Under the pieces are notes generated by a model, which was not told where the DNA came from, did no database searches, and worked only from the letters and a program-made list of their open reading frames with translations. Positions 11,167 through 21,645 of a stretch of DNA of 64,000 nucleotides are shown here, piece by piece; the first letter of the stretch is position 1, and each line of letters begins with the position of its first letter. A program made the translations under genes and the position numbers. This DNA is from Laccaria trichodermophora (taxonomy: Eukaryota > Basidiomycota > Agaricomycetes > Agaricales > Hydnangiaceae): positions 186,001 through 250,000 of the forward strand of contig JACTVC010000030.1 of NCBI GenBank assembly GCA_018417955.1, written 5' to 3'.

Positions 11167-12354
11167 TTAGGGATCCAAGGCGTGGATGTATGAGGACGCA
11201 GAGTGTGCGGTTTGGCCAAAGAGTAGGGCGTGGATAAGAACAGGGTTTTTGCAGATGTAGATTTTGAAGGCGTCTGAGGCCCACCTTCCGATTGCTTGAA
11301 TAATCGTGGGTGGCATGCCATTTTCAGCAAGGGAGGTTGCTCCTCCGGCTCTAAGGGATTGGCCAGCGGTGTCGGAATCGAAAAAACGCCATAGGCGTTT
11401 GATGAAGAAGGCGCGGGTGGGCACGACACTGTTGCTGGTCAACCACAGAGGCAAGCTGTAGGGGAATTTGCAGTCGCGAGCATGTAGGTACGCAAGAAAG
11501 CAATTGTGAGGGTCGAAGATGCGTGCATTTTTCCGAACGATGATGGTGTTTCCTTCAAAGAATCTGTTGGCCTTATGGCCAGGCAGAAAGAATTGAAAGG
11601 AGACATCAGAGAAACGTACAGAAGTTCTCTTGGTGACCTTTCTGGGATCACGAAGTTGAGGGTCATCAGGATAAGTCATTTCACCCAGTCGGAAGAGGGC
11701 AAAGAAGCTGGTGAGAAATTGTGCAAGGAAAAGCATGTCATTGTAGTTGGATGAGTTTCCAAGCACATTGACGACTTTTGCAAGGTCATCGAGAGTGAGG
11801 GCACGTTTGTGAGAAGTTGGAGAACCGCATAAACGTCTGCAGCCCTGCAATGTACGATGTACAAGAGCAGAGTTGCGGGCGGTGCGTACATTTGGGAAGT
11901 AGGGTTCGAGTTGTTGGCAGATGCCAGAGAGGTAAGTAGCCACAGAGCCGGGTTTGATGTGGTGGCACATGTAGACTGTGAAAAGGCTAAGAGTATCAGG
12001 GGTTGGGTCAAGGGGGAAATCATGTAGCTTGATGAAGTTGAGGTAGGAGTTCAGGGCGGAACCGTAGTTTTTCCATGTAGAGTTGTCAATTGCTTGACCA
12101 AGGGCAATGGCTCGTTCTCTAAGCAGCCTCTCTTGTGACCAGGGCTCCCTGTGGGGTTGCCTGGCCCACACGGTGGTGGGGATCATTTTTTTACTGCCCC
12201 CAGCGGCAATTGAGGGGGTAAAAAAGGTGAGATGGTGAGATCCGGGACATACTGGCGTGTGATGTCGAATTTGTTTCTGGAGATGGAGTCGGCGACGGAG
12301 TTGAGTTCTCCAGCAATGTGGAGGACTCTGAGCTGTATGTTGTGGGTAATGCAT
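11167..12354 (-). CDS. Tyrosine recombinase of the DIRS-like element
   Basis: This enzyme integrates the circular DNA made by the element's reverse transcriptase. The 395-residue frame starts inside the end of the RT frame (171-bp overlap). It shows the core-binding region (STWKNYGSALNSYLNF), the first catalytic arginine in LFRLGEM, the second in QSLRAGGATSLAENG, then GRWASDAFKIYI with the tyrosine nucleophile. The position usually occupied by histidine two residues before the second arginine box (HSLR) is Q here. I recall that QS(L/M)RAGGAT also occurs in related mushroom elements, so this need not be a lesion. The frame has no internal stop. Confidence 0.87.
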   Translation of the reverse strand: MHYPQHTAQSPPHCWRTQLRRRLHLQKQIRHHTPVCPGSHHLTFFTPSIAAGGSKKMIPTTVWARQPHREPWSQERLLRERAIALGQAIDNSTWKNYGSALNSYLNFIKLHDFPLDPTPDTLSLFTVYMCHHIKPGSVATYLSGICQQLEPYFPNVRTARNSALVHRTLQGCRRLCGSPTSHKRALTLDDLAKVVNVLGNSSNYNDMLFLAQFLTSFFALFRLGEMTYPDDPQLRDPRKVTKRTSVRFSDVSFQFFLPGHKANRFFEGNTIIVRKNARIFDPHNCFLAYLHARDCKFPYSLPLWLTSNSVVPTRAFFIKRLWRFFDSDTAGQSLRAGGATSLAENGMPPTIIQAIGRWASDAFKIYICKNPVLIHALLFGQTAHSASSYIHALDP

Positions 12355-14111
12355 GTGTCAACGGCATCAATGAGGATGGAGTTGTAGTGAGGGAGGCACC
12401 TCAAGGTGTTGAAGATGGCGACAGTGTTGTCATTGTCGGTGTAGATGAGGAGTTTTGTTGTGGGGGGAACACGGAGGACGTCAGCAAGGTGACGTATGGC
12501 GGAAAGAACACATAGTGCCTCGAAGAAAAAGATGTGCTCTTCGCTAGTTCTGCTGGGGGTAGGGGAGTAGAAACCGACGCAGCCGTCAGGTATCCAAAAA
12601 CCCATGCCCTCTAAGCAGGTGTCACAAAAAATCGTGAAGTCCGCAGCGTATTCGTCCCAATAGATTTGTTGAATAAGTTGGACACCACTGTCACGCTCCA
12701 AATGATTGGCGGCCCAGGTGAGGTCAGCACGGACAGCATTGTTGATCCTGATGAATTGATTTGGAGCGGATTTGCCACCTATCTTTGCATAAAAATGGTT
12801 GAGCGCGGGTCTGAGCAAGGGAAAAACATTAAAGCTCCAGTTGATCCATCCTGCTAGCCTTTGCCATTCGCGTAAAGTGAACTTGTGCTTCGAAGAGGTG
12901 AATTCGCGGATGGCGATTATCAATTCTTGAAGTGTGTTGGGGGGCATTGTCATGGAGAGCGTGTTGGTGTCAACTTCAATGCCGATGATGGTGAGTGGTG
13001 ATCCGAAGATTTGCTTGCTTTCTTTGTGGGGTAGGTTGATCTCATCCCAGAGTTGGAGCAGTTTGACTTGGTTGGTGGGCATGTGCTTGTGGTATGGGGG
13101 ATAGTAGGCAACGTTTCGTGCAAGTTCTGGGCTAAAAGAATCATCCGAGTATGTACCCAGGAGTTCAATTCCCCATTTCTTCTTCGCAATCCATGAGACA
13201 AGCGACATGAAAGCGATCCAATTACATCCTGAACCGCGCCTGCCAAAAGCTGTGTTCCTGTTGACGTGTAAAAACCCAGCGATGTGATTGACTTGCTTGA
13301 TTTGCCAGTAGGGGTGAACTGGGAGCAGCCTGTAAGCCTCAGCAACGTCCGATTTGAACAACACACAAGGTGAGTCAGGAAAACACTCATTCAGCGAAAT
13401 GAGGAATTGCCCCAGATGTTGTAAGTTGTCGAGTGGGTAACCCACAATTCGTTCGCGCGGAATCATGCTGTTGAGCGAGAATTTCCCTGCACTTTGATCA
13501 GTGACCATCCTCAAGTCAGTGGAATGAGGCTTGGGGACAGCGAAGACAGGCATGCAATACATGCCAGGTAGTAGTTTGTCTCTGAATGATTCGGAGAAAT
13601 GGCCTTTGAAGAGTTTGTGGTCTCGTTGATTTCTGAGGAAATGCGCTTCTTCAATGTTATCTGGCTCAGGCAGTGAGGCGTCGAGTGTGTCAGGATATTC
13701 TCTGAAGTGGGTATCGGCCCAAGGCCAGAAACCTTCTTGGAGACCCTTGCACACGGAGTTGACAAAGGGTTTGTTTGGGTGGTTTTCGAGTAGTTCCTCG
13801 AAACGGTCAACGAAAATGGGGGTGACGATATCGAATAAGTGTGGATTTTCATTGATTGTTCTGGTTGCGACAGGATTGCTTAATTCAGAAGTGGGGATTT
13901 CAGGTAAGGGCGACGCGGTCTCTGTCCAGTCAGCAGAAGAACGAGAGAAGATATTAGCACCATCCCAAACGTTGTACCTGAGGTATTTCAGGTGCAATTC
14001 ATGTGCTAGTTCCCTCCTTGATATCGCAATTTCTCTCCCCATGGGTTGGCCGTTTGCATTTCTTGCAGACATGACGGAATCTGCAGTTGTCCACAGAGTT
14101 CCTGCACCCAT
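12183..14111 (-). CDS. Reverse transcriptase-RNase H of the DIRS-like element
   Basis: The 642-residue open frame copies the element RNA into DNA. Visible RT motifs are VFAVPKPHSTDLRMVTD, LFKSDVAEAYRLLPVHP and the catalytic box GTYSDDSF. The connection and RNase H part follow: FCDTCLEGMGFW, FFEALCVLSAIRH, IYTDNDNTVAIF and HIAGELNSVADSISRN, which supply the acidic residues. The frame is intact end to end. It lies just downstream of the gag zinc-knuckle exon, which overlaps its start in another frame, and overlaps the recombinase start at its end. Expression probably relies on frameshifting or re-initiation. Confidence 0.9.
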   Translation of the reverse strand: MGAGTLWTTADSVMSARNANGQPMGREIAISRRELAHELHLKYLRYNVWDGANIFSRSSADWTETASPLPEIPTSELSNPVATRTINENPHLFDIVTPIFVDRFEELLENHPNKPFVNSVCKGLQEGFWPWADTHFREYPDTLDASLPEPDNIEEAHFLRNQRDHKLFKGHFSESFRDKLLPGMYCMPVFAVPKPHSTDLRMVTDQSAGKFSLNSMIPRERIVGYPLDNLQHLGQFLISLNECFPDSPCVLFKSDVAEAYRLLPVHPYWQIKQVNHIAGFLHVNRNTAFGRRGSGCNWIAFMSLVSWIAKKKWGIELLGTYSDDSFSPELARNVAYYPPYHKHMPTNQVKLLQLWDEINLPHKESKQIFGSPLTIIGIEVDTNTLSMTMPPNTLQELIIAIREFTSSKHKFTLREWQRLAGWINWSFNVFPLLRPALNHFYAKIGGKSAPNQFIRINNAVRADLTWAANHLERDSGVQLIQQIYWDEYAADFTIFCDTCLEGMGFWIPDGCVGFYSPTPSRTSEEHIFFFEALCVLSAIRHLADVLRVPPTTKLLIYTDNDNTVAIFNTLRCLPHYNSILIDAVDTCITHNIQLRVLHIAGELNSVADSISRNKFDITRQYVPDLTISPFLPPQLPLGAVKK

Positions 14112-14149
14112 TGGATGAGTTGAAGCGATTGCAGATCTCAGATTTTGTG
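13999..14149 (-). pseudogene. DIRS gag, C-terminal zinc-finger piece
   Basis: The segment encodes ATKSEICNRFNSSNGC followed by C...C...CRFRHVCKKC, a CCCH/knuckle-type metal-binding tail expected at the end of DIRS gag in fungi. It ends DIKEGTST at 13999, within the start of the RT frame. Upstream it is cut by the 1.69-kb element. After removal of that element and one copy of GCTTTCCCC, it continues in frame from RSLGKA in the next piece. Confidence 0.75.
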
Positions 14150-14158
14150 GCTTTCCCC

Positions 14159-15849
14159 GAGGTCTTTATTGTCCTCCACTGATTCCTGCCGGAATCCGGC
14201 GGAATCCGCGGAATTCCTGGAATTCCGGAGGAATCAAATTTGGCAGAGGGCCCTGCCAAATTGATCAAACAATTCCGCGGAATTTTGAATGGAATTCAAA
14301 TTCCGCCGGAATGATTCCGGTGATCACCCGGAAGGAATGCTCACGGAATGTGACCGGAACGGAATTCCTAATGCCCAAATCAAACGTCGGCATTTGCCGA
14401 CGTTTGATTTCGACATCATCAACAAACAACGCCATCTCTTTCAACCACCACCACCATCACCGACGCCTACACACCACGTCGCCAACGTCCACCACCACGC
14501 ACACCAGCCACGATGAGACAACGACGACGGCCACGATGCGGGAGACGACGCCTCGACACCACGTCCACAACCCCAGTGAACGAGCGCGGCAACACGTTGC
14601 CACGTCGCTATCAGCGACGTGGCAACGAGACGACGAACGACGATTTCGTCGTTCGTCGTCCTAGGTGAGCACCCCCCCCCCAAACTCGTCCCAACCCAGC
14701 TCGCTAACACCATGCCCACGACGAGGGACGCACAGCACGCCAGCGCACCAGCACGCCAACACACGACCACCATGACCATGCCCACGGATGACACGCCCCA
14801 CCACGTCAACGGGCCCCCACCACGTCAACGGACGACGACGACCACGTCAGCGGACGACGACGCCCACGTCAACGGATGACGAGCACATCAGCGGACGACG
14901 ACGACGACAGCAGACAACGCCCACATCAACGGACGACGACGACCACGTCAGCGGACGACGACGCCCACGTCAACGGACGACGACGAGCACGTCAGCGGGT
15001 GACACCCATGTCAACGGAGGACGACGAGCACGCCCATGACGACACCACCACCACGTCAACGGACGACGACCGCGTCAACGGACGCCCACGTCAACGGACG
15101 ACGACGACGTCAACAGACGACGAGCACGTTAGCGGACGACGAGCACGTCAACGGACGACGACGGCCCACCCTCTTCCCTATCCCACCCTCTTCCTTTCCC
15201 TTCTCCCCTTCATTTTCCCTCCCCCCTGTTCCCTCTCTCCATCCCTCCCCCCTCTCTCCGTCCCTCTCCCCTCTCTCCATCCCTCTCCCCTCTCTCCACC
15301 ACTCCCCCTCCCCTCCATCCCCCTCTATTGCTCCCTCCCCCCTTCATCACTCCTCCCCTCCATCCCCCCTCCATCTCTCCTCTCCATCTCTCCCCACCAC
15401 TCCCTCCCCCCCCCCTCATGTAGTAGAGTATGTAGTTCTTTAACACTCAATGTTGTAGAATAGATTTATGTAGTTCTAATGAATATAATATACAACAATT
15501 TTCTCTGTTCAAATCTAGGTGTGATAAGAAATTCTTAGGATTAACTTATCAGCATAGAATAGAATAATAGATTGGTTGACTACATTGCATAAGTAATTCA
15601 GGAGGTCTTGATAAGTGCACATTAAGTCACATTTAAAGTGTATTTTCATCAATTCCTGTGTTCCAAAACATATGTCTGAAATAGAAGAGTGAAATATAAC
15701 CTAAATAATGAGATTTTCTGTCTATTCCAGGCAGATTCCTGCGGATTCCAGTTGGATTCCGCCGGAATTCCTGGAATCCGCCGGAATTCCTGGATTCCGG
15801 CCGGAATCTGCGGAATCCAGTAGGAATCAGTGGAGGAATGGAAAGTATT
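14159..15849. mobile_element. 1.69-kb non-autonomous element (family N1), copy 1, inside gag
   Basis: The element is flanked by the 9-bp duplication GCTTTCCCC (14150-14158 and 15850-15858). The ends are inverted: GAGGTCTTTATTGTCCTCCACTG on the left, and ATACTTTCCATTCCTCCACTG read inwards from the right. Both then run into GGAATCC/GGAATTCC-rich arms. Inside, in order: a 16-bp-arm hairpin (14387-14420), a CCACCACC tract, palindromes at about 14596-14660, the motif CCTAGGTGAGCACC, an ACGTCAACGGACGACGACG minisatellite (14780-15170), a pyrimidine tract and an AT-rich stretch. No transposase is encoded; open frames in the minisatellite are repeat artefacts. The target length fits hAT or MULE. Confidence 0.85.
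14780..15170. repeat. ACGTCAACGGACGACGACG minisatellite
   Basis: Irregular tandem units of about 12-21 bp built from ACGTCA, ACGGACGACGACG and variants lie in element N1 copy 1. The matching element at 54650 has a shorter related array, ACGTCAACAGAC (55155-55400), on the other side of the conserved palindromes. Confidence 0.85.
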
Positions 15850-15858
15850 GCTTTCCCC

Positions 15859-16774
15859 AAAGATCGTTTGGTTCCGAATCTGATATGGTCCGATTCAACT
15901 CCGTCTGGCATGAGAATGGCGGAGTAAAATCTGATGAAGTGATGGGTGTCAGTGAGAAGGGCATTTTGGGCGCCCCCGACTTCGTTTCGGATGGCGATGT
16001 CGTAAAGTATGATCTTCCTGTGAGTGGAGGTGATTCTAGTGGAGAAATGCCCTTCAATATACTCCCCGTAATCCCTGAGTTCTTGTTCCCTGTGAGGGAA
16101 AGCGAATTTAATTGTTTTGACGGTGGCATTCCAGGCGCTGGTCCACTCGCCACTCGTTTGGACTTTCTTTGCTGGATCTGATCAACCAAGGGAGATTTCA
16201 GTTGATCCCATGTGTCCAATGTTCTCCTTAGGAGTGGAAATGTGATGCAGTGAGGAGAACACTGTGTCAAGGTTGACAGCTTGTCCCTTGATGATGTTGT
16301 CCCATTCTGAAGTGGGGAAACCAAGCAGCGCAGTCCTGGAATTTTGGATCCACTGCCTGACGACTTTGTAATCACAGGCGAAGAGTTGGAGAGTTTGTCA
16401 TGACTCTTCACAATCTCTGTTTCCAATTCGCCTGGCTTCTTCCTCTCAATTATACCAAGGCATCTCGGATTCAAAAATTCTTCGTTTCTTGTTGGAGGGT
16501 TCGTCTCCATCATCGTCGTTGTCTGATCCTGAAGGCAAGTTCCCTCTTTTCGACCTGTTGCTGTCTTTGCTAATTTGAGAGATGAGTTTGTCAATCGCTC
16601 GGTTAGCATCAATGGTCTCAGGTTCATGTTCATTGGGTTGAGCAGATTTGTGGTTGAGTCCAATTGCAGCATGCTTTCCTCGCTTAATCGCTGAAGAAGC
16701 AAGGGCTGCGTGTTCATCGAGGGTTTTTGCATAGACTTCGATGGCGGCATCTTTCGCTCTGTTAGTTTTGGATG
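15859..16774 (-). pseudogene. DIRS gag, central piece with three in-frame TGA codons
   Basis: In the element's frame the piece reads DPSKTNRAKDAAIEVYAKTL, an acidic/basic linker with SNKKRRIFES, then VVRQWIQNSR and a capsid-like helical region to FGTKRSLGKA. The frame is broken by TGA at 16448-16446, 16401-16399 and 16184-16182. Each would be CGA (arginine) after a single C-to-T reversal at a CpG. Its 5' end is cut by the KDZ element. The overlapping 338-aa open frame here is in the wrong frame. Confidence 0.75.
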
Positions 16775-16798
16775 GGTCGAAGCACCTGTAGTTGGCAG

Positions 16799-16893
16799 TG
16801 TTGTGCAAGCAACACTATGATTAGAGTCACTTGTGTTGTGCACAATTGACTCTAATCCCTAGATGGTGCTTGCACAACGCTTGCACAACTTTA
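16799..16893. repeat. Palindrome in the left KDZ end
   Basis: GTTGTGCAAGCA...GATTAGAGTCA is mirrored by TGACTCTAATC...TGCTTGCACAAC around a short GTTGTGCACAAT centre, and GCTTGCACAAC is repeated once more. The arms are about 30 nt with a few mismatches. It lies within the left terminal repeat and shares its core with the right end (32790-32840). It could be a transposase-binding structure. The rest of 16894-17202 shows no gene. Confidence 0.65.
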
Positions 16894-17202
16894 CTGTAGT
16901 TGTCCCTTTACCTCATTTAGCCTCTACACACCGAGCCTCCGTCCACAGGGAGACGTGAGGCCGTGAGGTGCCACAGTTCACCTTGGCATGCACCCGACTA
17001 TTTCCCTTTTCAGACACGATCTAAATTTAATGTGGCAACTCCTATTTATGGTCCTGAGGGACCGCGTGTCACTACTTATGTAAGCATAGATTTTCCGCAC
17101 ATTATCAAGAACATTATCTACATATTTTTGTCGCTGTCCCAGACAACGTCAAGAGGGTAAGACAAAAAATAAAATAAAATCTGAATAAATTGTAAAAAAA
17201 AT

Positions 17203-20200
17203 CTATACATCGTTGTCGTCGTTGTCGTCAGCCTCTGCTACTTCTGGGGGAATGACACTCTTATCCTCCCACTGTATGTAGGCTGGGACGAACCGCCAAA
17301 TGTGTTTGCAATACGCTCGCATAGCGTGGAACTGTGCTGCTTGCTCTTTCGCATATGCTATGCGCCCCTCTATCAATGCTTTATCAGCACCATGTGTACC
17401 CCTTGTTGCCGACCACCTCTTCTCAACCGCGTTCTCATCCCAATCACGAGCGCGGCTGGCAAAAAAGTCGAGCACCCGTCGCATCTCTTCAATGAGTAGC
17501 TGGACCTCCTCGGTCCACCGAGCTGCCTGTGCTTTGCTTTTGCAAAATTCAATCCGGAGATCTAGCCATGGCAGTAAGAATGGGGAATCCAAGTTTGAGT
17601 GTGTACGCACCCTCGACCAGATGCTCGCCTTCAGACTCAAGCACCCTTTCACCAAGCCGCCTCCAAATCCACGAGAGCGTTCGATGTCCCTCGGAAGCTA
17701 TGGTTGCAGGCGCACTTGCTGCATCACCAGACTTCTTGCGCATTGGAACGGTGTCATCTGGATCGGAGAGAGCTCGGATATCCGATGGCTTCAATACAGG
17801 AAAATTCGGTTCCCACCCCACGTCGTCGACGCCAGGAAGCTTTGATAATCTGTGGAGTAATACATGCGCGTTCTGGTATGTGACTGCGGCGAAATCGACT
17901 CTTGCTTGAACACGGTGAATGACAGTCCTGGAACGCGTGTTTGCACGCTGTCCATGCTGAAATCGGTCCTTATCGATGTAGAGGTGTGACCGTAGTCGTA
18001 AGGAATTCCGGAGTTCATCAAGGGCGTCATTTGCTTGAGCCTGTCGCAGTCTCCATTCCATCTGTCGTAGTCGAATGTCGCATGAGTGTTTCTTCGGCAG
18101 TACAGATGGTAGCCAGAGCTCGATATCCTCAACCTTCTCCTCTGCATCATGATCACTGTGCTCCTGGGCCTCCAATCGGGCAATGCGAGCGCTAGGCATG
18201 TACAGCTGCTGAACATCCATCCAAGAAAAGATTTTGCGCTGCAGAGTAGTGGCGCGAATCTGTATCTTCCTTTTCTGGTCATCTGTAGCATGAAGGCCCA
18301 ACGCATCTATGTCTACCTTCAGGCGACGTCTAATGAGAAGGGAAGTAAGTACAAATAATACCATGTAGTGAAAGGGTTAAGATGAACGCACTTTTGAATC
18401 TCAAAATCCATGCCCATTGTGAGCATCATGCTCGCTGAGATGTCCTCATGGAGTATGTAGGCCACTCCTGATGCCAGCTCCGCAGCCTCTGTGAGGGCAA
18501 GTTGGTGCTTCACTGAATCCAGGGTAACCTCTGAGGGAGCAGATGAGATCACAACTCGGATGCTTACTGAGTGGACATACTTTTAAACGATGCCTCAAAC
18601 GGGTTGGGTTTTTTATGATCTTCTTCCCAATCTGTGAGTTCCTTCTCCCATTTTTGAACAAGATCGTCGTCCGCAATGCCGATAACAAATTGATTATGAA
18701 GAAAGACATGGTCATTCATGCCAACGACGGCCAGTTTAATTTTTCGAAGCAGGGTTGGGCCTAATAGATTGATGTGTTAGTTTAGCGAACCATAATAAAG
18801 AGATAAAGAGAGCACCCATTAATTTGGTTTTTTTCCAATTCCATGCCCCGAAGTGATCATCAAGGGTGTCTCGACGTGAGCCTGGGCCCATTTCACGCGT
18901 ACTTGTTGCGATGAGGTTGATATGTGACCACCCTCGTTCAGGCGCCTCACCATCAGTGCGGCCCACATTGCGGTTGTAGTTGAATGAGAATATGGTTTGA
19001 CAGGCCATGATGTGTGCGGGAAGGTGGAACTTAGGGACGAGGAAGTGAAATTGCTTCTCACCGTCATGGTCGATGTGCATCCAGTGAGGGTAAGATGACA
19101 TTCGGTTCCACAAGTTCTTGCTCCATTGACATGCAATATCATATGAGACGACGATCTCCATGACATCACTGTGTTTGAGACTACTGAAAAAAAGGTAATC
19201 CATGTTGACGTATCTATTGATCAGGAATGAGTCAAATATGATATAATAGGAGTAGAATCCAATACATGCCGTTCACCCTTCTGTAAATCTCCAACTGAAG
19301 TTGGTCGCTTGATGTCATGTCTTGAGCAATCAATGGTGCCGACACCAGTTGCAGCGAGTCCAGTTGACGATCACTCAGCATTAACTGCATTGTGATTCGA
19401 ACATGTACTGGGCTATGTCAGAAAAATAAGAATTCAGAAGGGGGAGGACGAAATCATCAAGTACTCGCCTCCTGGATGATGAGATCTCCAAACTCCTTCA
19501 GGTAGTTCTTGAAGTCTTTCTCTGCGACGAAGTAAGCTTTTCCATCCAGAAGGCTGGGGTCTGCTTCATCGCTTGACACCACCTTCCGCTTCAATCGAAA
19601 GTTGGCATCAATAGCGAGAAACAAGCAGTAGAGGAATCTGTTCTTGCAAAGTAAGTTTTATTTATTATGCGAGTTGTTGATGAAACCTTTACCGTAATTC
19701 GGGAGGCGCATCCTGCCATCCTTCCGGAAGATTCTTACCTGGCTGGGGACATGCTGGACACAAGACCCCACATTCCCCAGGACATGTGGCAGTAATGCCA
19801 CCAGGATCATGCCCTCGAGCAGCGCGCTTTAGCATCTTAATATATCTGAACTGGCGTACAACTCGCATAAAAGGTCGGTAACGATCCTGTAGAAACTCAA
19901 TGAACGAATTATTTTTTAGTTGACCAAAGACTCACCTTCAAAGGTGATATACCTATATTTTCCGTTTCACGTGCCAGAGCTGTGTAGAATTCAAACGCTG
20001 AAACCTTCGATTCGAAGCTGAGGATTTGAAAGTGTTTGAGCAAGCGAAAAGTCACTGCAGTCTTGGGACTTTTGACACTGGCCGGAAACCATCGGAATCG
20101 GAGAAGTTGGATAAAATGATCTTGTGCGCGTTCACAATTACAGAAGTCCAATCCTACTTCATGAATGCCTGTAGTATCAAGAACAACAAAGTCATTATTC

Positions 20201-20996
20201 CATGCGGGTTGTGGTACATGACAACGTTCTCTGAGTCGGTGACCTAGTTGAATTCATAGCCCCAGTTTTTTAAGTGTTGTTGGTTTGAAGAAAGAACCCG
20301 TCCACTCCTATGATGATTGATTAACTGTAGAAGGAGGTATAAAGATAAGAACACACCTGGATGCGATGCAGTGGGTTGGCTCGGTGGTAATCAACCATGC
20401 ATGTTTGACAAATTAACTCCCCCCCTTCGCAATCCTGGCACCTATACAGTGTCTCAGAGCTCAAGCACTGACAACAGTTTTCCATCATGTACTCCCCCCT
20501 CCCTTCCCACCGAATATCTTCCTCCAGAAACACATCGCTATCCTTGATCCATTCTTTCAATGGGTAATCCTTTAATTAAATTGAAATTAGCCTTGAAATA
20601 GAATGAAATACAATGGCGTACTGAAGGTCTCTTTTTTCGCGGCCCTACAGAAATGAGGTCGTCACTCAATGCATCAAAATAGGCAGGGTCTATGGCTGCA
20701 AGCTCTGCGAAAGCATCGTCCATTGTAGAAGAGAGATTTGGGAGGGTTGTGGAATCATCACTGATATTGGGATAGCTGGTAGGAAAGTCGACTGAAGGCA
20801 TACAAGTTTCTTGTTGTTCTACTTCAAATTGTACATGCTTGGTATTTACTGAGAGTGCGTGGTGACCATGTCGATTAACGCGTTGGGTGAATTGAAGGAC
20901 GGGAGTGATAATTGTGGTGGTGGGCTGAGTGTCAGGATCCTCGTCATCCGAAAGCTCTGCAGGGCGTGGCTCGGAGCGTTTCCGTTTGGGAGGCAT
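17203..20996 (-). pseudogene. KDZ-family transposase with CxC2 zinc finger, one in-frame stop
   Basis: The enzyme would cut and move the 16-kb element. The start MPPKRKRSEP is at 20996. An acidic leader (exon 20622-20996) precedes the CxC2 cysteine cluster (exon 20357-20569: CCQCL...LYRCQDC...LICQTCMVDYHRANPLHRIQ). Then come the RFRWFPAS region, CPACPQPGKNLPEGW, NMDYLFFSSL, VVSYDIACQWSKNLW, VPKFHLPAHI and NVGRTDGEAPERGW...STREMGPGSRRDTLDDHFG, all typical of KDZ transposases. A coiled tail ends in an acidic stretch at 17203. About ten short introns are needed. In the KKLGL-IQLGH motif the arginine codon is TGA (20256-20254), a CGA-to-TGA change, unless the nearby acceptor is used. Confidence 0.85.
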
Positions 20997-21201
20997 TGGA
21001 TTGGAGTAGCAATGGGGCTGGCAAGAATGACTTGGGTTGGTGAAGCCCCTGACTCTGTGAAGGTGTTTTCGCTGCACCTGACAACTACCATGTGATCTGA
21101 TCAGGGCAATCAACGTCAACCGATCAATGGTAGAAATCAATCAAGATCGGTTCTAATGTTTTCATAAATAGGAGCTTAAGCTCCCCTTTATCTTTAACAA
21201 A
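20997..21201. promoter_or_regulatory. Bidirectional promoter interval
   Basis: Only 205 bp separate the KDZ start codon (20996, minus) and the start of the small plus-strand gene (21202). A shared promoter is likely. No defined element was recognised. Confidence 0.4.
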
Positions 21202-21578
21202 ATGAAGAGCAACTGCAAATCGTTGGATGGTCTACAAGATATCCCAAACATGGAAAGTGTCTGTGGATTGTACCAAGCATACGAAGATTCAAGGCCTATC
21301 CTATTGTGAGTGTTTTTATTTTTATTTTATTTGAATGGGGATGACTATCTTTGTGGCTATTAGCGACCACATGCTGACACGGAAATCAGATTTTCCGGGG
21401 ATCTGGGAGGTTTATTGGTCAGTCTATTGATTTGAACTACAAAGTTTTTTTCATGGATACTCTGCACAGCTCAGAGTGTGGAAAGCCTTACTACTTCTAC
21501 AAAGACGATGGGGCGGAGCGGTTGTACCTTGATGCAACATACATGGTGCGCATGCAAAAGATGAGACAGAGTACTTAG
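21202..21578 (+). CDS. Small three-exon protein next to the KDZ transposase (88 aa)
   Basis: I do not recognise this gene. Exons 21202-21305, 21364-21417 and 21470-21578 join in frame across GT-AG introns of 58 and 52 nt, giving 88 residues from MKSNCKSLDG to RMRQST. The part FPGIWEVYCSECGKPYYFYK resembles the first half of a WW domain (tryptophan, then GKPYY). The usual second tryptophan is absent, so the match is weak. It starts head-to-head with the transposase and ends 67 bp from the TET/JBP-like gene. A role in transposition or regulation is only inferred from position. Confidence 0.5.
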
Positions 21579-21645
21579 GGGTGTTGAGGAAGCGGAAAAC
21601 ATCAATTCATGCACATGAGATCAAGATATGAAATTCTAATCCTAA

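Noticed and set aside
14311..15463. Thr/Arg/Asp-rich open frames in element N1
   Set aside because: They are translations of the ACGACGACG minisatellite and pyrimidine tract; all frames are open there.
15827..16843. 338-codon minus-strand frame over gag
   Set aside because: It is in a different frame from the gag motifs (DPSKTNRAKDAA, VVRQWIQNSR). The true frame has TGA codons.
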